DNA of 8,644 nucleotides from Candidatus Rokuibacteriota bacterium (GTDB lineage: Bacteria; JAUVQV01): contig JAUWCW010000072.1 of NCBI GenBank assembly GCA_030609125.1, positions 1-8,644 on the forward strand. Reading direction: 5' to 3'. This document shows, one piece after another, positions 1-5,936 of this stretch. Under the pieces are notes generated by a model, which was not told where the DNA came from, did not search any database, and worked only from the letters and a program-made list of their open reading frames with translations. The translations under genes were made by a program, and so were the position numbers. Position 1 is the stretch's first letter. Each line of letters opens with the position of its first letter.

Positions 1-280
1 GGGACCAGCGCTCGCCGGAGCGGTTGAGAGTGATGCCGTCGAAAACGATCTTCAGCGGGAAAAGGCGCAGGCTCGAGCTGTCCATGTGGAAGTTGAGCCC
101 CGCGTCCCGTTCGAGGTAGGAACGCAGTTCGCTCTCCGTCACTCCCCGCAGCAGGTCCCGTTCGAGGTACACGGTGAGGAGGAGCCCCGCGAAGATCACA
201 AGGCCGGAGGTGAACAGAACGACGAGGAGTCTCACCCTCCGCAGCCTGTCGAAAAAGGTGGGCTTCTTCTCTTCTGGCAC
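1..280 (-). CDS. AsmA/GspN-like membrane-anchored protein, N-terminal fragment (runs off left edge)
   Basis: Only the first 93 residues are in the window; the frame stays open to the edge. I read it from a GTG at 280-278, preceded by GGAGGG seven bases upstream and only 4 bp after the stop of the hydrolase gene, so the two are probably co-transcribed. A short basic N-terminus (PEEKKPTFFDRLRRVR) leads into one transmembrane helix at about residues 18-39. The segment after it ends in SSSLRLFPLKIVFDGITL. A single N-terminal anchor followed by an amphipathic stretch and an 'l-lfP-l-l-gv-l' pattern is typical of the start of AsmA-like, DUF748 or type II secretion GspN proteins, whose bulk lies in the periplasm as beta structure. 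That family call rests on pattern resemblance over a short fragment. The start is well supported, the exact family is not. Confidence 0.6.
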   Translation of the reverse strand, partial: MPEEKKPTFFDRLRRVRLLVVLFTSGLVIFAGLLLTVYLERDLLRGVTESELRSYLERDAGLNFHMDSSSLRLFPLKIVFDGITLNRSGERWS

Positions 281-284
281 GCCT

Positions 285-1097
285 CTACCCTCCGTAGGCC
301 TCTTCCCTCCTGTCACCGAAGAACTTCCACTCCCGACGGTTCTCCTCGATGAGATTGCGGTCGATGTCGGCCATGATGACGCCGTTTGACATCCCCGACG
401 GAGGCATCAGCATAGTCCCCTCAGGGCTGACGCAGAAGCTCCGCCCGTAGAAGTCCTGTTCTTCTTCCCTCCCGACGCGGTTGACCCGAAAAAGGTACAT
501 GCCGTTGACGATGGCGCTGGCGCATATCACCGTTTCCCATCTGCGGGAAGAGGCGAAGGCGGCGGCGTTGGGGCAGAAGACCAGCTCCGCCCCGGCCAGG
601 GCCAGCCGCCGCGCCCCTTCGGGGAAGAAGTTGTCCCAGCAGAGCTGGACGCCGAACTTCAGGCCCTGGCTCTCGAAGACGGGGAAACCCAGGTCGCCGG
701 GGCGAAAGTAGTACTTCTCCTCCCAGAGGGGGAGCTCGGGGACGTGAACCTTCCGGTACCGGCCGAGGGTCTCGCCGTCCGGGCCAAGGACGAAGGCGGT
801 GTTGTAGTACTCCTCCTCCCCGGCGCGCTCGAATATGGGGCAGACCAGCGTGACACCCTTCTCTCCGGCCAGCCCGCGGAGGGTCTCGAGGGTCGGGCCC
901 TGCTCGTCCTCGGCGAGGGCGAAGTGCTCCGCGGACTTTTCCCGGGGGAACCAGGGGGTGGAAAAAAGCTGCTCGAAACAGATTATCTTCGCCCCGTTTT
1001 CCGCCGCCAGGCGGGCGAACTCCGCGGCCCTCTCGACATTTTTCTCTTTATCCGGGCCGCAGGCCGACTGCACCCCGGCCACCTTTATGATCGTCAC
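285..1097 (-). CDS. Nitrilase-superfamily carbon-nitrogen hydrolase, N-carbamoylputrescine amidase-like
   Basis: A 270-residue cytoplasmic amidohydrolase of the nitrilase superfamily, which cleaves non-peptide C-N bonds through a Cys-Glu-Lys centre. The active site is complete: Glu42 in FEQLF, Lys116 in RYRKVHVPE, a second Glu at about 127 in EEKYYF, and the nucleophile Cys153 in VQLCWDNFFPEGARRLA. The segments FERAGEEEYYNTA, the EKYYF-PGDLGF stretch and the C-terminal FGDRREEAYG match the style of N-carbamoylputrescine amidases (AguB, putrescine synthesis from agmatine). The protein is slightly shorter than usual and no polyamine genes are nearby, so the substrate is open; omega-amidase or another amidase is possible. 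The start is a GTG with AAGGAG eight bases upstream. A promoter-like sequence lies in the preceding gap, and the AsmA/GspN-like gene follows after 4 bp. Confidence 0.92.
   Translation of the reverse strand: MTIIKVAGVQSACGPDKEKNVERAAEFARLAAENGAKIICFEQLFSTPWFPREKSAEHFALAEDEQGPTLETLRGLAGEKGVTLVCPIFERAGEEEYYNTAFVLGPDGETLGRYRKVHVPELPLWEEKYYFRPGDLGFPVFESQGLKFGVQLCWDNFFPEGARRLALAGAELVFCPNAAAFASSRRWETVICASAIVNGMYLFRVNRVGREEEQDFYGRSFCVSPEGTMLMPPSGMSNGVIMADIDRNLIEENRREWKFFGDRREEAYGG
288..293 (-). promoter_or_regulatory. Ribosome binding site for the AsmA/GspN-like gene
   Basis: GGAGGG on the minus strand, seven bases before the GTG at 280. It lies inside the last codons of the upstream hydrolase gene, which supports coupled translation and decides the GTG start. 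Confidence 0.7.
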
Positions 1098-1105
1098 GAG
1101 TATTT

Positions 1106-1111
1106 CTCCTT
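1106..1111 (-). promoter_or_regulatory. Ribosome binding site of the hydrolase gene
   Basis: AAGGAG on the minus strand, eight bases before the GTG at 1097. It supports this GTG over any later start. Confidence 0.75.
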
Positions 1112-1135
1112 GCGCAGGTTCATGTTACCGCCAAC

Positions 1136-1165
1136 ATTATCATCCCGATTCCCTCGGCTTGTCAT
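1136..1165 (-). promoter_or_regulatory. Putative sigma-70-type promoter upstream of the hydrolase
   Basis: On the minus strand ATGACA (1165-1160) and GATAAT (1141-1136) are separated by 18 bases; each matches the sigma-70 consensus at five of six positions. It points at the hydrolase gene, whose start is about 39 bases downstream of the -10 box. The -35 box falls inside the palindromic repeat, so the match could be accidental. It is called from sequence alone. Confidence 0.4.
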
Positions 1166-1190
1166 CCCGAGGGGACCGAGGGATCCGACG
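1138..1190. repeat. REP-like palindromic intergenic repeat
   Basis: The 106-bp gap between two genes holds CCCTCGG (1151-1157) and CCGAGGG (1176-1182) as perfect inverted arms. A nested TCCC/GGGA pair (1165-1168 and 1172-1175) stacks on the inner side. The motif TCATCCCGA occurs twice (1140-1148 and 1162-1170). The word GTCATCCCGAGGGGACCGAG, followed by GGATC, resembles the dispersed 'GTCATtCcGAG...GAgGAATC' intergenic palindromes found in many bacterial genomes. Copy number elsewhere cannot be seen here. No T-run follows on the minus strand, so it is not a classical terminator. Confidence 0.55.
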
Positions 1191-1203
1191 TGTCCCAGAT
1201 CCT

Positions 1204-4200
1204 TCAATAGATTTCTCCCGCCTTCTTGTACATCTGTTTTGAAAGCTCGAAGCGGCCGAGCTGAAAGTAGATCTCTCCCAGGCTGTAGTAGGCTTCGGCG
1301 TTTCGGGGATCGATCTCGACCACTCTCTGCAGGTAGAGCCGGGCCTTTTCCCAGGAGCGGTTTCTCATGTGGATCATTCCCAGCTCGAGGGCCTGTCCGA
1401 TCAGGTCCCTCTGCACCCGCTCGTACGCTTCCCCGGCCCTCTGCTCCGCCTCGTACGCGGCGCGGTAGCGCTCCTGCTCGGCACCAAGGCGCTCATCGAA
1501 GCCGGCCTGCGCCGCGTCCAGATTTTCCAAAGCTTCGGCAAGACGGGCCTCCAGGTCGACGACGAACCGGCGGAGACCGTCCTTCTCGGCGAGGGCGGCG
1601 CTCTCCCTCTCTCTTATCTCCGCCACTTCCCGCTCCCTTCCGCTCACGGAGGCCAGGAGCCTCTCCTGCAGATCGTCGGCTTTCGCCCGTGCGCTCTCGT
1701 CACTCTGCCGCGCCCCGGCGAGACGGGCCTCCAGGTCAACGACGGACTGGCGGAGACCATCACTTCCGGCGAGGGCGGCGCTCTCCCTCTCTCTCATCTC
1801 CGCCACTTCCCGCTCTCTTCCGCTCACGGAGGCGAGGAGCCTCTCCTGCAGATCGTCGGCTTTCGCCCGTGCGCTCTCGGCACTCTGCCGCGCCCCGGCG
1901 AGGTCCCTTTCCAGCTCCGTCACCTTCACCGTCAGGTCGCCGTAGCCGCGCCGCAGCTCCTCGAGCTCCCTGGCGTGGGCATCCTTTTTCGAGCGAAGCA
2001 GTGCCGTCCGCTCGCGCAGGTCCGCCGCCTCTCCCACGCTCTTGCCGCTCTCTTCTTTCAGGTCCTCCACTTCGCCCCTCAACCCCTTCAGGCTCCGCTC
2101 CGACCCCTCCAGGGCCTTCTCCAGGTCAGTCACCTTCCGCGCCAGCCCCCTGTTGCGCTCGGTCATCGTCGAGAGCTCCTTGCCCTCCTCAAGCTTCTCC
2201 GACTGCAGGCTCTCGACCCGCCGCTCCAGCTTCCCGACGGTATCGAGCCGCTCCGAGTCGTTCTTTTCCAGGATCCGGACCTGGTCCCGAAGCCGTTTCG
2301 CTTCCTGCTCCGACTCGTCAAGTTCCTTTCCGAGAGAGGCGATCGTCTCCTGCAGGGAACCGCTTTTCTTCCTCTCCCGGACAAGCTCGCGGGACACATC
2401 GCTGCCGGGGGGAAGCCTCATCTCCTCCGCCTCCTCAAGGGCCAGCCGCGCCTCCTGGAGGGCACGCTCTTTCCCGGTAAGGCTCCGCTCCAGCTCGCTC
2501 ACCTGGGCCAGGTATTCCCGGCGGAGATTCTCGAGCTCGTCGTCATCCGAAAGCTGCTTGATGGAGCGGAGCGCATCTTCCATCCTGTCCCCGTACCGGG
2601 TTTCGCGGCGCTCCTTTTCGGCACGAAGCTCCTCCAACTCTTTCTCTATTCCCTTCCGTCCGTTCTGCAGGGCGTAGACCCTGTTCTCCAGCTCACGGTT
2701 GGTGCGGTTGAGCTGCTCGATGATCACCTCGAGACGCTCCAGGCGATGGGTGGCGAACTCCGCCCTCTCCCGCTCCTTCTTCTTCTCCGCCGCGGCCCTG
2801 TTCATGGCCCGCGACAGCAGGTTCTGCGCCTCCTCCTGTGCAGGGTCCTCGTCGAGCACAAGGTTGAGCTCGTCGATGGCCTGCCCCGTCTCACCCTCGC
2901 CCAGGTAGATGCGGGCCAGGCTCACCCTCGACTCCAGGGGGCCTCCCAGCTCGACCGAACGGCGGAAGGACTTCTGCGCCTCCTGCCGGCGCCCGCTCTT
3001 TTCCTGGGCGAGACCGAGGTAGTGGTGGTACTCCCCCCGCTGGGGCTCCAGGGCAAGGGACTGGCGGAAGTACTCGACGCTCTTCTCGTGCTCGCCGGCG
3101 AAGTACGCGTTGACCCCGAGCTCGGCGTAGCCCTCGGCGAGCTGGGGATTCACGTCCACCGCCCGGCGGAAGAACTTCTCCGCCTTGGAGTACTTTTTCT
3201 CCTTCCGCGCCTGCCTGCCGCTCTTGAGGAAGTAGTTTTCTGCCAGTTCCGGCGTGCTCCGGGAGAGGATGCGGTACTCCTGGATGGCCAGTTCCGTCCG
3301 CCCCGTCTTCTCGTAAAGCAGTGCGAGGGAGGAGCGGGCCTTGACGTTCTCCGGATCGATATCGAGAAGATCCGAGTAGACCCCCTCGGCCTCGTCAAAC
3401 CTTCCGTTCTCCTCCAGCAGGCGCCCGTAGTTCAGACGCGCCTCAGGGTAGTCGGGTTTGAGTTTCAGGGCCTTTTCGAATTCCGCCAGCGCCTCTTCCC
3501 TCCTGCCCAGCTGGGCGTAGAGAACAGCAAGATTGTTGTGAGCCTCGGGCAGTCCCGTCTCCAGCTGAGCGGCCCGCTCCAGGTAGGGGAGCGCCTCCTG
3601 GGCCATGCCCATCTGGTAGAGGGAGAGGCCGAGCCGCTGGTTGGCGCCGAAGTAGGACGGGTCGAGCTCGACGGCCTCTTTCAGCAGGGCGATGCGTGCT
3701 TTGGGGTCGGTCTCCGTCCCGGCCTCACTGAAAGCGCGGTAGGCTTCCAGAGACGTGGTCGGGGGCTTCACGACCTCCGCCTCGACGGGAGCAGCGACGA
3801 CCACCCCCGCTTCGGCGGCGAGATAGGCCGCCGCATCGGCAAAAAGCGAGAAGGGGTCGTCGAGAAACCCCTCTTCCAGAAAACTGGCGGTCTGCCGTTT
3901 CTCCTGCGCCGAAAAGAGCCTCAGGTCAAGGCTGATGACGTCGTCGTCGACGATAAACTGTCCAACCACGGCGTAGTCCGCACCGCCCCTCTCCATCGCT
4001 TCCACGAGTTCCTCGGGCCCGATCCGCGGCTGTTTCATCAGCCTCAGCAGGGCGGCCCGGAGGTCGTCTCCTTGCGACAGACCCGCGCCGTCGATAGTGC
4101 CGAACTTCTCCTCCAGGATTTTGTCGAGGGTGGTGGAGAGCCACTCCTCGGCCCCGGGAGGTTTGAGGAGCGGCACGAGGAGAAAGACCGCGTCCGCGCC

Positions 4201-4305
4201 GGCGGCCCGGACGGGAAAGCAGAGGGCGAGGGTGAGCAGAAGCGGCAGGACCGGCAGCTTCAGGGCTCGCTGCGGGGCGGCCTTCACGGGGGTCACCGGT
4301 CTCAT
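1204..4305 (-). CDS. Exported TolB-N/CsgG-like, TPR and coiled-coil scaffold protein
   Basis: A 1033-residue protein starting with a basic stretch and hydrophobic core (about 16-31) ending at FPVRAAGADA, a signal peptide probably cut by signal peptidase I. Residues 38-170 resemble the N-terminal domain of TolB/CsgG/FlgO-like proteins (KPPGAEEWLSTTLDKILEE; GADYAVVGQFIVDDDVISLD). Eight or nine TPRs follow (about 186-490), many ending in a DP or KP motif. A charged coiled coil spans about 505-960, and two further TPRs close the protein (about 970-1033; EKARLYLQRVVEIDPRNAEAYY). No catalytic motif is seen, so it is probably a periplasmic scaffold; its partners are unknown. Its ATG overlaps the preceding stop as ATGA, with GGGAG five bases upstream, implying coupled translation with the membrane-anchored coiled-coil protein. 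Residues 802-921 are a near-exact tandem duplication. No specific gene name is recognised. Confidence 0.85.
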   Translation of the reverse strand: MRPVTPVKAAPQRALKLPVLPLLLTLALCFPVRAAGADAVFLLVPLLKPPGAEEWLSTTLDKILEEKFGTIDGAGLSQGDDLRAALLRLMKQPRIGPEELVEAMERGGADYAVVGQFIVDDDVISLDLRLFSAQEKRQTASFLEEGFLDDPFSLFADAAAYLAAEAGVVVAAPVEAEVVKPPTTSLEAYRAFSEAGTETDPKARIALLKEAVELDPSYFGANQRLGLSLYQMGMAQEALPYLERAAQLETGLPEAHNNLAVLYAQLGRREEALAEFEKALKLKPDYPEARLNYGRLLEENGRFDEAEGVYSDLLDIDPENVKARSSLALLYEKTGRTELAIQEYRILSRSTPELAENYFLKSGRQARKEKKYSKAEKFFRRAVDVNPQLAEGYAELGVNAYFAGEHEKSVEYFRQSLALEPQRGEYHHYLGLAQEKSGRRQEAQKSFRRSVELGGPLESRVSLARIYLGEGETGQAIDELNLVLDEDPAQEEAQNLLSRAMNRAAAEKKKERERAEFATHRLERLEVIIEQLNRTNRELENRVYALQNGRKGIEKELEELRAEKERRETRYGDRMEDALRSIKQLSDDDELENLRREYLAQVSELERSLTGKERALQEARLALEEAEEMRLPPGSDVSRELVRERKKSGSLQETIASLGKELDESEQEAKRLRDQVRILEKNDSERLDTVGKLERRVESLQSEKLEEGKELSTMTERNRGLARKVTDLEKALEGSERSLKGLRGEVEDLKEESGKSVGEAADLRERTALLRSKKDAHARELEELRRGYGDLTVKVTELERDLAGARQSAESARAKADDLQERLLASVSGREREVAEMRERESAALAGSDGLRQSVVDLEARLAGARQSDESARAKADDLQERLLASVSGREREVAEIRERESAALAEKDGLRRFVVDLEARLAEALENLDAAQAGFDERLGAEQERYRAAYEAEQRAGEAYERVQRDLIGQALELGMIHMRNRSWEKARLYLQRVVEIDPRNAEAYYSLGEIYFQLGRFELSKQMYKKAGEIY
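1543..1902 (-). repeat. Two-copy 180-bp tandem duplication inside the coiled coil
   Basis: Copy one (1902-1723) and copy two (1722-1543) are directly adjacent and in frame. Counted by eye they differ at 12 of 180 positions. Each encodes 60 residues that begin LAGARQS and end VVDLEAR and share the core AKADDLQERLLASVSGRERE. Synonymous third positions are mostly conserved, which indicates recent duplication rather than convergence of coiled-coil sequence. The unit preserves the reading frame. Confidence 0.95.
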
Positions 4306-4315
4306 TCCATCTCCC
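4302..4315 (-). promoter_or_regulatory. Translational coupling junction (ATGA overlap with Shine-Dalgarno)
   Basis: The stop TGA of the upstream coiled-coil ORF (4304-4302) overlaps the ATG of the TPR protein (4305-4303) as ATGA. GGGAG lies at 4315-4311, five bases before the ATG and inside the last codons of the upstream gene. This arrangement usually links translation of two products used together. Confidence 0.75.
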
Positions 4316-5936
4316 AGGTGAGAACCCTCCGGGAGGAGGAACCGATGTTGTAGGCAAGAAGCTGGATGTAGGACGGGCGGGCGGCGAGACCACTTCGGGA
4401 AAAGGCCACGGGGACCGTCACCTCGTAGATCAGCCCCTCCCTGCTCTTGGCGAGGTCGCCGGAGTTGAAGCTGTACACGCGCCGGTACTTTTCCAGGTCC
4501 GGGGGGAGAAAGGCGGGCGTCTCGTTCCCCTTGTCGTCCCTAAGCGAGAGCTGGGAGTAGATGCCGTCGATGTAGGACGGGTACCCGGGCTCGAGGTTCT
4601 TCAGGTAGAGGAAAAAATAGATGTGCTCGTCGAAGCGGTAGGGCTCGAGGAGGCGGCGAAGCTCGCTCTCCGCCTCTTTCTCGGACCACCCCTGCGAGGT
4701 CTTCTCCGCCGCGACCGCCGCCGCGATCTCATCGGGGCTCCTCAGGGTCGCCTGCAGCAGCACCCCCCCCGACACGTCACTGCGCGTCCACTGTTCCCAC
4801 ACCTCGCGCTGCGAGGCGAGGGGATCATCGGCGGAGCCGGGGGCGGGGCGGGCGGCGGTCTCCGGGACGGGTTCGGCTGGGGGAGCGCTCTTTTGCGCAC
4901 CCCGCATGGCGAACCAGGCGCCGCCGGCCACCAGGAGAACCGCCGCCGCCGCCGCGAGGGCGGGCCGAAGCCTGCGCGGCCCGGCTTCCGGCTCCGAGAC
5001 GGCCACCGGCAGGTTGTCCGGCGCCGCTCCCGACCTGCCCAGCGAGGCGGCAAGATGGGCCGAACCCCGCAGGGCCTTGTCCAGAAGGTCCGAAAGGCGC
5101 CGCTCCCGCTCCCCCGCCTCCGTCAGCTCCCTCTCCAGCCGCCCCAGGAGGAACTTTTTTTCCTCAACCGAGGTCTTGAGCCGTTCCCGGAGCGCAACCT
5201 CCTCCCGGGTCCGCTCAATGACCTCCGTCTGGGCCCGCTCGACCACGTCCTTGAGAAGCTGCCGGGCCTTTTCGAACTCTCCGCTGACAAGGCCCGCCTG
5301 CTGCGCCTCTTTCCGGGCATCCTCCAGCTCCTTCCGGAGCGTTTGAATCTTTTCCCGGGCCTCGAGAAGCTCGCCGCTGTGCCTCTCTTCCAGCCGGATC
5401 CCGGCGGCCGCCGCTTCCCGGAGCTGCTCTTCGAGCTCCCGCACGCGTGCCTCGAGGCCCCCCCGCTCCTCCGCGGCCTTCAGCTGCCGCTCACCGTCAT
5501 GCTCTATCTTCCGCCGCAGCTCTCCGAGTTCGTCGAGCCGGCCCTTGGCGGTCTCTTCCAGGCCGCGGCTCTTCTGCCTCTCCGCTTCCAGAAGCCCCAG
5601 GGCGTCGCCGGCCTCAGCCAGTTCCGCCTCCTTCCCCTTCAGGGCGTCCTCTTTCTCCTCCATCCGGGCCTTCAGCCCGGCGCCGGCGTTCTCCGCTTCC
5701 CGAAGCTTTTCCTCGAGCTCCCTCAGGGATCCGTCTTTCTCCTCGAGAAGCCGCTCCAGGCCCGCCCGGGCATCCTCGACGCCGCCGAGCTTCTCTTCCA
5801 ACTCCCGCAGGGCCCCTTCCTTCTCCGCCAGCAGTTCCGATGTCCCATCCTCTACCGCCGCCGGGGCAGGGGGGGGGGCTCCCGCGCCACAAGGTCCGCA
5901 ATGACCGCTTCCGCCTCGGCCGAGCGCTGGCGCCAC
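4302..5936 (-). CDS. Coiled-coil membrane protein with C-terminal domain, possible frameshifted second half of the receiver protein
   Basis: The open frame gives up to 544 residues. Residues 30-300 are nearly continuous coiled coil (GALRELEEKLGGVEDA; GSLRELEEKLREAENA). One transmembrane helix spans about 326-345 (RPALAAAAAVLLVAGGAWFA), then a Pro/Ala linker, then a C-terminal domain at 375-544 with aromatic strand-like stretches (HIYFFLYLKNLEPGYPSYID; GLIYEVTVPVAFSRS). I do not recognise that domain. With the coiled coil in the cytoplasm, it would be periplasmic. The nominal GTG start (5936) has GAGGAG eight bases upstream, but residues 1-20 before the C-run are Gly/Cys-rich and unlike coding sequence, whereas the overlapping upstream frame reads as good coiled coil there. 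This favours a -1 continuation of the upstream gene. An internal start such as Met92 is an alternative. Confidence 0.75.
   Translation of the reverse strand: MAPALGRGGSGHCGPCGAGAPPPAPAAVEDGTSELLAEKEGALRELEEKLGGVEDARAGLERLLEEKDGSLRELEEKLREAENAGAGLKARMEEKEDALKGKEAELAEAGDALGLLEAERQKSRGLEETAKGRLDELGELRRKIEHDGERQLKAAEERGGLEARVRELEEQLREAAAAGIRLEERHSGELLEAREKIQTLRKELEDARKEAQQAGLVSGEFEKARQLLKDVVERAQTEVIERTREEVALRERLKTSVEEKKFLLGRLERELTEAGERERRLSDLLDKALRGSAHLAASLGRSGAAPDNLPVAVSEPEAGPRRLRPALAAAAAVLLVAGGAWFAMRGAQKSAPPAEPVPETAARPAPGSADDPLASQREVWEQWTRSDVSGGVLLQATLRSPDEIAAAVAAEKTSQGWSEKEAESELRRLLEPYRFDEHIYFFLYLKNLEPGYPSYIDGIYSQLSLRDDKGNETPAFLPPDLEKYRRVYSFNSGDLAKSREGLIYEVTVPVAFSRSGLAARPSYIQLLAYNIGSSSRRVLTWEME

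Noticed and set aside
285-1097. Assigning the gene symbol aguB to the hydrolase
   Set aside because: The motif style fits N-carbamoylputrescine amidase, but nitrilase-superfamily substrate specificity cannot be read from motifs alone and no agmatine-pathway gene is adjacent.
1151-1182. Intrinsic terminator for the TPR gene
   Set aside because: The arms pair well, but the minus strand has no T-run after the hairpin; AATCGGGATGATAATG follows.
1543-1902. CRISPR array or minisatellite
   Set aside because: There are only two contiguous 180-bp copies, inside a reading frame, with no spacers.
744-2480. Plus-strand open frame of 578 codons rich in Arg, Pro and Ser
   Set aside because: It spans the hydrolase gene, the intergenic repeat and the TPR gene with no domain content. 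Its internal repeat is only the antisense image of the 180-bp duplication.
1369-4353. Plus-strand open frame of 994 codons antisense to the TPR/coiled-coil gene
   Set aside because: It is the reverse-complement shadow of a GC-rich, Glu/Leu/Arg-rich coding sequence. The product is a monotonous Leu/Pro/Arg/Gly string with no recognisable domain, whereas the minus strand gives clear TPRs and a signal peptide.
4763-4770. Eight-base homopolymer (G on the coding strand) in the membrane protein as a second phase-variable tract
   Set aside because: The frame reads smoothly through it (SDVSGGVLLQ) and both flanks are plausible coding, so there is no sign of a break. The same holds for the seven-base run at 7111-7117.
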